Assembly: GCA_043814035.1 (NCBI GenBank)
Contig: JBDRKJ010000004.1
Location: forward strand, 1 to 64,000
Direction: 5' to 3'
DNA from: Peribacter sp043814035
Lineage (GTDB): Bacteria > Patescibacteriota > Gracilibacteria > Peribacterales > Peribacteraceae
DNA length: 64,000 nucleotides
The notes below the pieces were generated by a model. The model was not told the origin of the DNA. It was given only the letters and a program-made list of their open reading frames with translations, and did no database searches. Shown here piece by piece: positions 16,523 through 25,283 of this stretch. Each line of letters begins with the position of its first letter. Position 1 is the first letter of the stretch. The translations under genes and the position numbers were made by a program.

Positions 16523-16773
16523 AGATCTTTCTAGGATAGGAACGTAGGTTTATTCACCTATTACAAACCAGAAGTCACTGGAACATAGAAGAGGAAGCTT
16601 GTGTACGAACACAGCTTCCATTCTATGTTGAATAGAATGAATGTTTCCCCGCCAACCAAGTTGGTCATAGAAATGGGGGAAATTAATGGAGCAAATTCGC
16701 TCCAAGCCTTCAGAAGAGCGATCTCCCCAGTGATTCCCCATGGCGGTCCTACGTCCTATCCTAGAAAAGATCT
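16523..16773. other. 251-bp inverted-repeat element with nested hairpins (ncRNA or MITE candidate)
   Basis: Two 26-nt arms (16523-16548 and 16748-16773) are reverse complements apart from one bulged base on each side. Between them lie several strong hairpins. At 16582-16629 a 9-bp stem (AACATAGAA/TTCTATGTT) continues into a 10-bp stem (GGAAGCT..GTG/CACAGCTTCC). At about 16645-16682 there is TTTCCCC/GGGGAAA with CCAAC/GTTGG inside. At 16687-16704 there is TGGAGC/GCTCCA. The fold is a multibranched RNA closed by a long terminal stem. I see no RNase P, tmRNA, SRP or 6S signature. Short frames cross it on both strands, but none looks like protein. No clear target-site duplication is visible. Confidence 0.55.
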
Positions 16774-16979
16774 GGAAACGAGATTAGCAGTCACATGCTT
16801 TGATTGCTAACCATTGGAATTGAGGCGTTTGACAAATATGTCGTACTGCGAGAAGTAATTGTGTGTAAATTGTGGAAAACTCATTTTTGAGAAAGTCAAA
16901 ACCGATGCAAAGCGCTCTGTCTCAAAGGACGACAAGTGTTAGGGTTCGTTTAGATCTCTTATAGAGTATAATGTTTCCG

Positions 16980-17795
16980 ATGCCGGATAATGACGATTGT
17001 CAGCCAGATCCAGAGGAAATTGCTTTTGATGAGATGGCACGACAGTATCCGATACTAAAGGAAATTAAACCTGAATATTTTTCTCTGCGAGATGACTTAC
17101 ATGCATTTTATGCTACGTCCGAGCCATGCGATCCAAGTGACAGCAGAACAATGAGTGATGTTGAACATGCGTTAAATTATGCAAAAGAAAATATCAAACG
17201 GATCGATGAAATTCTTAATCGGTACAAGGTCTTGTCTGAGCCAGAAGGAAAAGTGAGAAATTATTTTAGGCCAATGAAGAGAGAATACCGTGTTGCGTGT
17301 TGTGAACACTTTTACTCGTACATTAAATATGAGTTCTGTCCTCGCATTTCGTCTTTTCTCAATGACATCTCAATAATGCTAACAGCATTACCTTTAGATC
17401 TTGAAAAGGAACACGTTATTTATTGTTCTACTTTGGAAAAAGCAGCAGCCATTACAAATGAATTTAATCGATTGTGGGCAATGAGCTCAGATATTCAGAC
17501 AGATGATGAATATTATGGTTTTTGGTTGGACATTAAGAATCTTCCAACGAAGGCACTTGAGAACGTGCGCGATGGATTGCTTTCTCAGCTCGGCTTAAAA
17601 GTATCTCAGTTACGCCAAGAATATTTCATGCACAATGACTATGTATCATCTCGTATGAATCGGTCATTGCTTATTATTACGACGATATTCGCAGTGATTG
17701 CAGGGATGATTTCTCTTTTGCAACTTTTCATCACTCCGGCTGTAGAGATTAAAACTGCTGAACCAATAAAAATTCAGCAAGAGCTCGGACAATAA
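16980..17795 (+). CDS. unrecognised protein with C-terminal membrane anchor
   Basis: The 271-aa protein is acidic and helical for its first 220 residues. It has one hydrophobic segment near the C terminus (LLIITTIFAVIAGMISLLQ) followed by a short tail. This layout places the bulk of the protein in the cytoplasm, anchored at its end. Codon use is AT-rich, unlike the neighbours, which suggests recent arrival. TATAAT (16967-16972) lies 7 nt before the ATG at 16980, so I prefer that start over the ATG at 16971. No family recognised. Confidence 0.65.
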   Translation: MPDNDDCQPDPEEIAFDEMARQYPILKEIKPEYFSLRDDLHAFYATSEPCDPSDSRTMSDVEHALNYAKENIKRIDEILNRYKVLSEPEGKVRNYFRPMKREYRVACCEHFYSYIKYEFCPRISSFLNDISIMLTALPLDLEKEHVIYCSTLEKAAAITNEFNRLWAMSSDIQTDDEYYGFWLDIKNLPTKALENVRDGLLSQLGLKVSQLRQEYFMHNDYVSSRMNRSLLIITTIFAVIAGMISLLQLFITPAVEIKTAEPIKIQQELGQ

Positions 17796-17815
17796 TGGAT
17801 CAAGAATATTCGCGA

Positions 17816-17847
17816 AGCCGTGGGTGCCTTCGGCGGGACCCACGGCT
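17816..17847. repeat. palindrome with 10-bp arms
   Basis: AGCCGTGGGT and ACCCACGGCT form a perfect 10-bp stem around a 12-nt loop that can itself pair (GCC/GGC). It lies between the membrane-anchored gene and groEL, which converge here. It lacks the GTAG core but is similar in size to the tRNA-linked palindromes. A GGGTCCCGCC...GGCACCC hairpin near 21694-21716 looks related. Confidence 0.55.
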
Positions 17848-17878
17848 GGAGCGACTCCACTTGAGGGAAAGGATGGTT

Positions 17879-17911
17879 CATGGAAGGAAAACCGCAGGTT
17901 TGCCTTCCATG
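17879..17911 (-). terminator. hairpin downstream of groEL
   Basis: CATGGAAGG and CCTTCCATG pair, extended by AAACC/GGTTT with one mismatch in between, around a 3-nt loop. It begins 3 nt past the groEL stop in the direction of transcription. No clear T-run follows, so it may act as a 3'-end stabiliser as much as a terminator. Confidence 0.55.
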
Positions 17912-17913
17912 CT

Positions 17914-19557
17914 TTAAAATCCCATTCCACCTCCCATTCCACCTCCGTCCGAAGGCATGGGCATCGGCTCCTCCTTCTTGGGGATCTCCGTCACGGCGAC
18001 TTCGAGAGTGAGGAACATCGAGGCGACTGAGGCGGCGTTCTCGAGTGCAGAACGTGTGACCTTCTTGGGGTCGATCACGCGCGCCTTCACCAAATCTTCA
18101 TACTTGCCTGTGAGCACGTTATAACCCTCTGCTCCCTTCATGCTCTTCACCCTCTCGTAGACGACTTCACCAGTCACTCCGGCGTTGTCGGCGATCTGGC
18201 GGCAGGGGGCACTAAGTGCGTCTCGCACGATGTCGATGCCGATCTGCTCATCTTCGTTATCAGACTTGAGCTTAGAGAGCATGTCCACGGCGCGCACGTA
18301 TGCCGTACCACCGCCGGGCACGATGCCCTCCTCGGCGGCTGCACGCGTGGCAGAGAGCGCATCTTCGACGCGGTGCTGTTTCTCTTTCTGTTCCACTTCG
18401 GTTGCGGCACCGACCTTAATGACGGCGACTCCACCCGAGAGCTTGGCAAGGCGCTCCTGCAATTTCTCTTTGTCGAAGTCGGAACTGGTCTTATCGAGCG
18501 AGATCTTGATCTCTTTCATGCGGCGCTCGATGTCTTCCTTCTTACCGCGGCCGTCGATGACGATGGTCGTATCTTTATCGACAACGACGCGACGTGCACG
18601 GCCCAGATCTTCGATGGTGGCGTTCTCGAGTTTCAGACCCACCTCCTCGCTGATCATGCGACCTCCTGTGAGGGCGGCGATGTCTTTGAGAATCTCTTTG
18701 CGGCGATCACCGAAGGCCGGAGCCTTCACGGCGAGGGCTGAGAATGTTCCGCGGAGCTTATTCACCACGAGTGTAGCGAGTGCTTCGCCCTCCACTGTTT
18801 CGGCAATCATCACGAGCTCCTTGCTGCCTTTCTGGGCGAGAGCCTCGAGCAGCGGAAGGATCTCCTGAATCGAACTGATCTTCTTATCGGTGATGAGGAT
18901 GTAGGGGTTGTCGTAGGCCGCCTCCATACGGGCGGGATCGGTGATGAAGTAGGGCGAGATGTATCCGTTCTCGAACTGCATACCCTCGACGAATTCCTTC
19001 TCGATGCCCAGCGTCTGACCGGCCTCCACTGTCACCACACCATCCTTGCCCACCTCGTCGATGATCTCGGCGATTACGTCACCGATCTCACTATCCTGCG
19101 CTGAGATATTGGCAACGGCGGCATACTCCTCCTTCTTGCTGACGACCTTCTTCATCGCCTCGAGTTCGATATTCACTGCGGCAACCGCTTTCTCGATTCC
19201 TTTCTTGATCGCAATGGGATTACTGCCTGCGCTCAGGTGCTTGAGGCCCTCCTCCATAATGGCGTAGGCGAGCACGGTGGCAGTGGTGGTGCCGTCACCT
19301 GCGGCATCGTTGGTCTTGGTGGCGGCCTCGCGTACGAGCTGCGCGCCCATGTTTTCGAATGGATCTTCGAGGTCGATTTCTTTGGCGACCGAGACGCCGT
19401 CTTTGGTCACCATCGGTCCGCCATACTTCTTTTCGATCACGGCGTTACGGCCCTTGGGGCCCATGGTTGCACGCACGGCCTGCGTGAGCTTTTCGACACC
19501 TTTGAAGATCTTCTTGCGGGCGTCGTTTCCGAACAGGAGTTGTTTTGCTGGAGACAT
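17914..19557 (-). CDS. groEL: chaperonin GroEL (Hsp60)
   Basis: GroEL forms the double-ring folding chamber with GroES. The 547-aa protein carries the classic segments AVRATMGPKGRNAVIEKKYG, GDGTTTATVLA, the apical domain and the equatorial return (PGGGTAYVRA), and it ends in a short Gly-Met tail (GGGMGGGMGF). It lies 58 bp downstream of groES in the same operon. The leader before the ATG is C/T-rich with no Shine-Dalgarno. The groES-groEL gap contains one copy of a short TGAGCGTAGTCGAAG repeat. Confidence 0.97.
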   Translation of the reverse strand: MSPAKQLLFGNDARKKIFKGVEKLTQAVRATMGPKGRNAVIEKKYGGPMVTKDGVSVAKEIDLEDPFENMGAQLVREAATKTNDAAGDGTTTATVLAYAIMEEGLKHLSAGSNPIAIKKGIEKAVAAVNIELEAMKKVVSKKEEYAAVANISAQDSEIGDVIAEIIDEVGKDGVVTVEAGQTLGIEKEFVEGMQFENGYISPYFITDPARMEAAYDNPYILITDKKISSIQEILPLLEALAQKGSKELVMIAETVEGEALATLVVNKLRGTFSALAVKAPAFGDRRKEILKDIAALTGGRMISEEVGLKLENATIEDLGRARRVVVDKDTTIVIDGRGKKEDIERRMKEIKISLDKTSSDFDKEKLQERLAKLSGGVAVIKVGAATEVEQKEKQHRVEDALSATRAAAEEGIVPGGGTAYVRAVDMLSKLKSDNEDEQIGIDIVRDALSAPCRQIADNAGVTGEVVYERVKSMKGAEGYNVLTGKYEDLVKARVIDPKKVTRSALENAASVASMFLTLEVAVTEIPKKEEPMPMPSDGGGMGGGMGF

Positions 19558-19615
19558 GACGATTGGGGGTAGGGAGTAGGGGATAGGAAATTGTCAGGCT
19601 GAGCGTAGTCGAAGC

Positions 19616-19954
19616 CTATTTGACTTTACCGAGGATGGAATCGAGGTGGAGTACTTTTACTTCCACGTCCTTGCCGGCAGTGTCTTTCAGCTTCACGTCA
19701 TCACCTGCGTACTTGCCGAAGAGCACGCGGTCACCCACTTTCAGAAAGTCAGAAGGGTTTGCGACAGGCTTGCCCTCGTTCATGATTCCGCCTTTTCCTA
19801 GCGCGATCACGACACCTTCCTGTGGCTTCTCGCCCGAGGCGGTATCGGGAATCACGATGCCCGAAGACGTCACCTGCTCTTGGGGCAGGGGATGTACGAC
19901 GACACGGTCGCCGAGTGGTTCGATATTCACCTTAAGTCGCGGAACGGATGCCAT
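19616..19954 (-). CDS. groES: co-chaperonin GroES (Hsp10)
   Basis: GroES caps the GroEL ring. The 112-aa product has the family pattern: IEPLGDRVVVHPLPQEQ, the mobile loop (TSSGIVIPDTASGEKPQEG), and KVGDRVLFGKYAGDDVKLK. It is somewhat longer than the usual 95-100 aa because of an inserted stretch after the mobile loop (GGIMNEGKPVANPSDF). The frame is open upstream to 20068, but that region holds the promoter and CIRCE, so the ATG at 19954 is the start. First gene of the groESL operon. Confidence 0.95.
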   Translation of the reverse strand: MASVPRLKVNIEPLGDRVVVHPLPQEQVTSSGIVIPDTASGEKPQEGVVIALGKGGIMNEGKPVANPSDFLKVGDRVLFGKYAGDDVKLKDTAGKDVEVKVLHLDSILGKVK

Positions 19955-20013
19955 AATGCTGAATGGGGAATGGAGCTGAAGAACGATGTCGGTGCCTCCA
20001 TAGAAGTACACCG

Positions 20014-20053
20014 TTAGCAGTCGGCATTTTAGAGTGCTAATCGTGCGCGTCAA
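20014..20053 (-). promoter_or_regulatory. groESL promoter with CIRCE operator
   Basis: CIRCE inverted repeat: TTAGCAGTC (20014-20022), 9-bp spacer, GAGTGCTAA (20032-20040), one base off the consensus TTAGCACTC-N9-GAGTGCTAA. On the minus strand, -35 TTGACG (20048-20053), 16-bp spacer, -10 TAAAAT (20026-20031) lies over it. HrcA binding would block RNA polymerase directly, giving heat-shock control. hrcA itself is outside the window. Confidence 0.92.
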
Positions 20054-20194
20054 GTGTTCACAGTCCAAACGTGGCCGATTGAGGAATAGTTGCAGAAACG
20101 ATCAAAGAGGATTTCGCGCGAGCTGTCACTTGCATTACACAGAGGCGAATTCGCATAATCATCTGAATTTCAGTCTCCATTCCAACCTCTCTGT

Positions 20195-21634
20195 ATGCAG
20201 TTTTCATCACGTACGATTCGATGGACATCACTGTTTCTCTCGGGTGTAGCTCTCGGAGCGGTCAGCTTTGGTGCCGTGGCCGCCATTCGCGGTTCGGCCA
20301 TCTTCCCCGATGTAGTCGAGGGTTCCTACTACGATGCAGCCGTGGGCGAGATGTACTCCGTTGGTGTCATCAAGGGGTACAGCAACGGCAACTTTGGCCC
20401 CAATGATTTCGTCACACGCGGTCAGGTGGCGGTGATGATGCAGCGGCTCCGCGATGACATTCTGGAATCAGGCGGAGGAGGATCGAGCTCTTCGAGCTCG
20501 TCGAGTAGCTCCTCCAGTAGTTCCAGCTCCTCCAGCAGCTCTTCGGAGTACAACGAATTCGGCGCGTTCCGCTTCACGAGTGATAGTTTCAGTTTGCCCG
20601 AGACGGTTTCGTCGCTCACGGTGAGTGTCGAGCGTGAAGGGGGTACAGATGGAGCGGTTTCGGTGAAGTATTCGGTGAAGTCCGGCACGGCGACAGCAGG
20701 CGATGACTTCGTGTCGGTGGATCAGTCCACACTCTCATTTGCCGACGGTCAGGAGAGCAGGACGTTCACGATTTCGCTCAAAGATGACGAACTCGGGGAA
20801 GGGTCAGAGACCATACTCATCGAACTTTCGGCTCCCACAGGTGGAAGCACGCTCGGTTCCCCCAGTACGTCGACCCTTACGATTCTCGATAACGAGGCGC
20901 CCTCAAGTGGTGGATCCTCCTCCAGTTCCTCCTCCTCATCGGCGGTGTCGGGTGCCGGTACGCTGGGCTTCAGTGCTCTCGCCTACGAGGTGGGTGAAAA
21001 CTCTGCTGCCGCCACGATCACCGTTGTGCGCACCGATGGGTCGAGCGGCCAGGTAGGTGTGAGTTACGCCACGAGTAACAAGACGGCGATGTCTGGTTCA
21101 GAGTACACCGCGACGAACGGTACGCTCACCTTCGCAAGTGGCGAGACGAGCAAGACGTTCACCGTGCCGATCATTGATGATATGTCCGTGGATGGAAAGA
21201 AAATAGCCACGCTCACCTTAAGCGCACCCACGGGTGGTGCGGCATTGGGGGTAACGCCGGTGCCACTCAACATTGCCGATAATGAGATCGGTTCCTTCGG
21301 AACAGGATCTTTCATGTTCAGTAATTCTGACTTCGACGGCACAGAGGGTTCTGGTATCGCCACGATCACGGTGAATCGCGTGGGAGGTACGCTGCATACG
21401 GCCAGCGTGTCGTACGCGACCGGCAATGGCAGTGCAGGACCGGGATTGGATTTCACCACAACGAATGGCACGCTCACGTTTGCGCCGGGCGAGCAGAGCA
21501 AGAGTTTCACGGTGCCGATCATCCAAGATTCTTATAACGACAGCGGTGAGTACTTCACCGTTTCACTCTCGAGCCCCACAACTGGAGCGGATCTCTTGAG
21601 CCCCATCACCGCGCAGGTGAACGTCTATGAGTAG
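20195..21634 (+). CDS. secreted surface protein: SLH domain, poly-Ser linker, three Calx-beta domains
   Basis: The 479-aa protein has a signal-peptide-like N terminus (about 1-30) and one SLH domain (FPDVVEGSYYDAAVGEMYSV, IKGYSNGNFGPNDFVTRGQ). A run of about 20 serines follows, then three Calx-beta repeats (each ending in STLTILDNE, PLNIADNE or similar), with a second shorter Ser linker between the first two. SLH domains hold proteins to cell-wall polymers, and Calx-beta folds often serve adhesion and bind calcium. A TTGCAT-18-CATAAT promoter lies about 40 nt upstream, followed by a C/T-rich leader. A perfect 13-bp hairpin follows the stop. Confidence 0.85.
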   Translation: MQFSSRTIRWTSLFLSGVALGAVSFGAVAAIRGSAIFPDVVEGSYYDAAVGEMYSVGVIKGYSNGNFGPNDFVTRGQVAVMMQRLRDDILESGGGGSSSSSSSSSSSSSSSSSSSSSEYNEFGAFRFTSDSFSLPETVSSLTVSVEREGGTDGAVSVKYSVKSGTATAGDDFVSVDQSTLSFADGQESRTFTISLKDDELGEGSETILIELSAPTGGSTLGSPSTSTLTILDNEAPSSGGSSSSSSSSSAVSGAGTLGFSALAYEVGENSAAATITVVRTDGSSGQVGVSYATSNKTAMSGSEYTATNGTLTFASGETSKTFTVPIIDDMSVDGKKIATLTLSAPTGGAALGVTPVPLNIADNEIGSFGTGSFMFSNSDFDGTEGSGIATITVNRVGGTLHTASVSYATGNGSAGPGLDFTTTNGTLTFAPGEQSKSFTVPIIQDSYNDSGEYFTVSLSSPTTGADLLSPITAQVNVYE

Positions 21635-21641
21635 AATTTCA

Positions 21642-21670
21642 TGGGAGGGACACCGACGGTGTCCCTCCCA
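21642..21670 (+). terminator. 13-bp hairpin after the SLH/Calx-beta gene
   Basis: TGGGAGGGACACC and GGTGTCCCTCCCA form a perfect 13-bp stem with a 3-nt loop, 7 nt past the stop codon. No T-run follows (CCCCTCGAC), so it is terminator-like rather than a classic intrinsic terminator. Confidence 0.6.
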
Positions 21671-21781
21671 CCCCTCGACAAGCTCGGGCAGCGCTGGGTC
21701 CCGCCTTAAGGCACCCACCGCTTTGCGCGTTTTTCATTTCATTTCGATGCGGAGGTCTATGCTACACTTTCGCTGCTCTGT

Positions 21782-21868
21782 GCCGACGTGGCGGAATTGG
21801 TAGACGCGCACGCTTCAGGAGCGTGTGACCGCAAGGTCATGAGAGTTCGATTCTCTCCGTCGGCACCA
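21782..21868 (+). tRNA. tRNA-Leu (anticodon CAG)
   Basis: An 87-nt cloverleaf starting GCCGACGTGGCGGAATTGG. The anticodon stem CACGC/GCGTG encloses TTCAGGA, so the anticodon is CAG. The variable arm is long (class II), the T arm is AGAGTTCGATTCTCT, and CCA is encoded. Confidence 0.95.
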
Positions 21869-21874
21869 TTTTGG

Positions 21875-22075
21875 TTATTGTACGCCACGCAGTTTCTCGC
21901 GGATCGCAGTGGCGATATCCACCAACGCCGCGCCGCCGCAAGTGGAGAGCGTTCCGAGTCCTCTTGAGATACGGGCGATCGGGGCGAGAGGGCCTCGTTC
22001 CACTCGTCTCTGTTCCGGCTCTTGGCCCATTTTCTGCGCTATCGCGAACATCTCGTTCATGTGCCTCCATTCCAT
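21875..22075 (-). CDS. small protein of unknown function
   Basis: A 66-aa frame (MEWRHMNEMFAIAQKMGQEP at the start, ending GAALVDIATAIREKLRGVQ). Support is mainly the TACACT box 6 nt before the ATG at 22075, the same leaderless layout as firm genes nearby. It ends 6 bp from the tRNA-Leu gene. It has no recognisable domain and is mildly amphipathic. Could be a chance frame. Confidence 0.4.
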   Translation of the reverse strand: MEWRHMNEMFAIAQKMGQEPEQRRVERGPLAPIARISRGLGTLSTCGGAALVDIATAIREKLRGVQ

Positions 22076-22134
22076 AAGGAGAGTGTACCGCGAGAGGGTT
22101 TCCTGCGGCAGGGGTTTTCGGCATACTGTGCGGG

Positions 22135-24156
22135 ATGTTTTCACAAGCACTCGCGCGCCTTCGGCGCGCCCCTTGGGAGCGATACAGTCAGATCGCGCTC
22201 CTACTCCTCCTCGCTTTTGCGCTCTTCTGGCGAGGCGGCCGCACCCTCGATGTCACACTCCTACTGGGGCTCGTCGCGAGTGGCGTCGTGTTGCTGCGTG
22301 GACGGCGTACCCGCGAAGGCGATCGGCCTCTTTCTCCGGTTGTCTGGTGGCTGACGGTTCTCTTCATCCTGTGGACGGGCTTAAGCTATGTCTTCACCCA
22401 GACCATGAACTACGGGTTCGACGAGGTGACGCAGACGGTAGCGCTCGCGCTGCTCTTTCTGTGGATGGCCCGTCTGCCGCACGACGCGAAGATGCGCACA
22501 TCGCTCCTCAAGGTGCTGGTGGCGTCAGTGCTGGTGGCCTGTCTTGTGGGGGTGTTCGTCTACGCCATGGGTCCACTCAACCGTTTTGTGGGGACATTCC
22601 TCGATATCCGTGCTCCGTGGAAGCACGCGTGGCCCAATGCGTGGGCCGAACTCCTTCTGCTGTCGTGGCCGGTGGCACTGCTGCTCTCGCATCCACACCA
22701 CGAACAGGGCAAAGGGGATCTCGAAACCTTCTGGAAGATTGCCAAACGTACGACGCCGGCCGGCGTGATCGTGGGGTGCCTGCTCTTGAGTTTTTCGCGC
22801 GCGGCATTCGTGGCGCTGGTGGGGCAGGCAGTCATTCTGCTCTTCTGGTCGTACCGACGGCGCGTGTCGTGGAAACGCGTTGCCGCCGTGGTCACCGGCA
22901 CACTGGTGATCGGGCTCATCATCTTCGGTCTCAGTAACCACTTACGCTCTCGTGCGCATGCGGTGCAGTCACTTTCAGAGCGCGCACTTTTTCTCACACC
23001 CGAGGGTACGAGTTCACTGACGGAGCGCGTGAGCTTCTGGCGCCAGTCTTTTCATCTATCCACTGAGCACCCGCTTGTGGGTTGGGGGCCGGGGAGTTTC
23101 CGTTTCGCGCAGACGCCGCTCATGAACGATGTGCTCGCAACCTCCGATCACCCACACAACGTCTACCTCAAAGCGGCGGCGGAACGCGGATGGCCTGCAG
23201 CACTCTTGCTCATTGCTCTCACATTCGTCCTCTTTCTTCCGCTCCTGAAAGGTCTACTTCCTCCACTGCGTTGCCCCCTCAAGGGTTGCCCGATCTCGCG
23301 TGTGCTCGCGCGGGTTTCGCGTCGGGAACTGACGACGGGTCAGGTGTTGCTCCTCACAGCACTCCTGGGTGTGCTTGCCCACAACCTGGTCGACTTCAAT
23401 CTGCACTATATTGCCGTGAGTCTGCCTGCCATACTCATCCTCGCGATGCTCACGGAAGGGAAGCCCGCACAAATGAACAAAAAATTTGTTCATATTATTG
23501 AGTACATCATCGCAATCGCCTTGCTCGCTGCCGTTCTGCACGAGGGGTTTTACGCCGTGACCTCAACGCTTGCACGACGTGCCGATGCACAGGGCAAGGT
23601 GGCACAGGCGCTTCTGTGGAACCAGTGGTCGCAAGGGGAGTGGTATAGCCGCGATGGGCTACTGTCCTTCGCACGTCTTCATATGCGTACCGGTTCGCCA
23701 CAAGCTGCACAGCGAACAATCCATCTTTATACGGAGCTCATTAATCCTCTCGATGCACGTGGGTGGACGCTGCAGGCCGAGATAGCCTCTGCCGTGAAAG
23801 ATACTGAGCAGGCACGCGCATCGTACGAGCACGCGCTCGCTCTCGGTCGATACACGGATTTACGTATTCTCCACGGGCTTCTGATGCTCCTCTCACTGCA
23901 GAGCACGACGGAGATGGCTGAGCGGCAGGCGGAATTCGATGTAATCGTGCAGCACTACTACGATGCCATTCTCCGCAATTCCCACTACATCGCCCTCTCG
24001 CCAAATGTGGAGGAGTTTCTCGCTATTGCCGAGATTATGGCACTCACGTTTCCTGAGAATGCTCCGCGCTATCAGGTGATGGCCGCCAGCGTCGATCGGC
24101 AGGCGAAAATCGAACGCACGCGGCTTTCGGAGCTTCTCTCACAAGACCTCTGGTGA
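22135..24156 (+). CDS. O-antigen ligase/polymerase-like membrane protein (Wzy_C family)
   Basis: The 673-aa protein has about a dozen transmembrane helices in its first 470 residues. The Wzy_C signatures are present: SFSRAAFVALVG, the large periplasmic loop with HPLVGWGPGSFRFAQTP, and DHPHNVYLKAAAERGWPAA. The C-terminal 200 residues look like TPR-type helical repeats. The family ligates or polymerises lipid-linked glycans at the outer face of the inner membrane. CATACT lies 7 nt before the ATG. Neighbours do not form a polysaccharide cluster, though a GT4 glycosyltransferase is at 62 kb. Confidence 0.85.
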   Translation: MFSQALARLRRAPWERYSQIALLLLLAFALFWRGGRTLDVTLLLGLVASGVVLLRGRRTREGDRPLSPVVWWLTVLFILWTGLSYVFTQTMNYGFDEVTQTVALALLFLWMARLPHDAKMRTSLLKVLVASVLVACLVGVFVYAMGPLNRFVGTFLDIRAPWKHAWPNAWAELLLLSWPVALLLSHPHHEQGKGDLETFWKIAKRTTPAGVIVGCLLLSFSRAAFVALVGQAVILLFWSYRRRVSWKRVAAVVTGTLVIGLIIFGLSNHLRSRAHAVQSLSERALFLTPEGTSSLTERVSFWRQSFHLSTEHPLVGWGPGSFRFAQTPLMNDVLATSDHPHNVYLKAAAERGWPAALLLIALTFVLFLPLLKGLLPPLRCPLKGCPISRVLARVSRRELTTGQVLLLTALLGVLAHNLVDFNLHYIAVSLPAILILAMLTEGKPAQMNKKFVHIIEYIIAIALLAAVLHEGFYAVTSTLARRADAQGKVAQALLWNQWSQGEWYSRDGLLSFARLHMRTGSPQAAQRTIHLYTELINPLDARGWTLQAEIASAVKDTEQARASYEHALALGRYTDLRILHGLLMLLSLQSTTEMAERQAEFDVIVQHYYDAILRNSHYIALSPNVEEFLAIAEIMALTFPENAPRYQVMAASVDRQAKIERTRLSELLSQDLW

Positions 24157-24198
24157 GAGGGCATCGTGCCTGCTAGAGTGCTCTCCCTTTTTGACTCT

Positions 24199-24705
24199 AT
24201 GAAAAAGCTCTTCCCCCTCTTCATCGCTTCGGCACTCCTACTCGTGGGGTGCGGCTCAGAAGTGGACGTGAATGGATCCCTTGGCTCCGAAACGTTCCAG
24301 TACAATATGCCGTCGGGGGCGGTGCAGGATCTACGTTTCGGCAAAGAAGAGTTCTTCGCGTACGGACCCATTATGGGATCTTCGCAGACGCCGGCGAATG
24401 GGCTTACAAAGGTACACGTCTTCGAGAAGGGAATGTCGCTCCATACGCTGCAGATCAATATTGCGCTGCCACCGGATGGCTATTTCTACGAGGGGTGGCT
24501 GGTGAACCCCAAAACAAATGAGCGCCTGTCTACGGGGCATCTTAAGAGTCTATTCGGTGATGTGCGGCACAATCTCGACTACCAGGCGGATCGCGACTTA
24601 CGCGCGTTCACAAAGGTGATCATCACACTCGAGAGGGATGATGGCAACCCGGCCCCTGAAACAGAGGTGGCAACCGGTACGCTCAGAGAATTGAAGCGTA
24701 ATTGA
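24199..24705 (+). CDS. putative lipoprotein
   Basis: The 168-aa product has a type II signal peptide (MKKLFPLFIASALLLVGCGS) with lipobox LVGC. The mature part includes LQINIALPPDGYFYEGWLVN, which recalls the all-beta domain of anti-sigma-K (RskA C-terminal) proteins, but the match is weak and no sigma factor is nearby. A frame from 24166 is open, but the signal peptide marks the ATG at 24199. The leader is C/T-rich. It is 42 bp after the O-antigen-ligase-like gene. Confidence 0.75.
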   Translation: MKKLFPLFIASALLLVGCGSEVDVNGSLGSETFQYNMPSGAVQDLRFGKEEFFAYGPIMGSSQTPANGLTKVHVFEKGMSLHTLQINIALPPDGYFYEGWLVNPKTNERLSTGHLKSLFGDVRHNLDYQADRDLRAFTKVIITLERDDGNPAPETEVATGTLRELKRN

Positions 24706-24854
24706 GGAAAGATTTTCAGGTTTTAGAGTCAAAGAATCCGCCCGACCTAGGCGCTCAGCGCGCAAGGAGGCGGTGATAGGGGACTGCGAGGCAGCGTTTG
24801 TATGTGTGTGCCTGCAGGATTGCGGAGGCTCCGACCTCTCCCGCGTATCGGCGA

Positions 24855-24986
24855 TCAGCCGAGGACCGGGAGACTCATCACCATCGCGAGAGACAGGAAG
24901 GTGATGAGCAGCGCATGCATGAGCACGAGCTGGGCGGAAGCACAGTGAAGATGTTGCTTCACGGGTTTTATCGTAGTGGTAGCCAT
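24855..24986 (-). CDS. possible 43-aa single-span membrane peptide
   Basis: The frame starts ATG at 24986 and ends TGA at 24855. The C-terminal half is hydrophobic (LMHALLITFLSLAMVMSLPV). A promoter-like TAGACA-16-TACACT precedes the ATG by 11 nt. It lies in a 578-bp gap otherwise without genes. No homologue is known to me; support is only moderate. Confidence 0.35.
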   Translation of the reverse strand: MATTTIKPVKQHLHCASAQLVLMHALLITFLSLAMVMSLPVLG

Positions 24987-25283
24987 AAGAGCGCGGCAGT
25001 GTACTCAGGCTCGACTTGTTGTCTAGATACCTTTGACTCATATTTGTGATCAGTATTCTGGTACTTGTCAAAAAATCACATGTTCTTGGCTTCATGAAGG
25101 GCAGAAGTCATTATTTATTGCGGTGCGAATATGAGAGGTGAGTTTGTACAAATTTTGTGTTCAATAGACGCGCATTCGAGTTACATCAAGCAAACATTAT
25201 TGATAGAAATCAAGATTTCACAAATGCCGAAGGGCATATTGGCGGATGTTGGCTAACTGTTCAGGGACTTGGCTTGATGGAGA
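24987..25283. other. AT-rich intergenic spacer
   Basis: About 300 bp, AT-richer than the flanks. A 41-codon frame starts at 25131 (MRGEFVQILCSIDAHSSYIK) but has no promoter-like sequence at the usual distance. I see no RNA gene or repeat. Confidence 0.4.

Noticed and set aside
16523..16773. RNase P, SRP, 6S or tmRNA identity for the structured element
   Set aside because: None of the conserved core motifs of these RNAs is visible.
16601..16810. 69-codon frame across the inverted-repeat element
   Set aside because: Its sequence is explained by the hairpins; it has no promoter or protein-like composition.
20480..20560. Poly-Ser codon run as an assembly artefact
   Set aside because: Codons vary (TCG, TCC, AGC, AGT) within the run, and similar linkers occur in other surface proteins.
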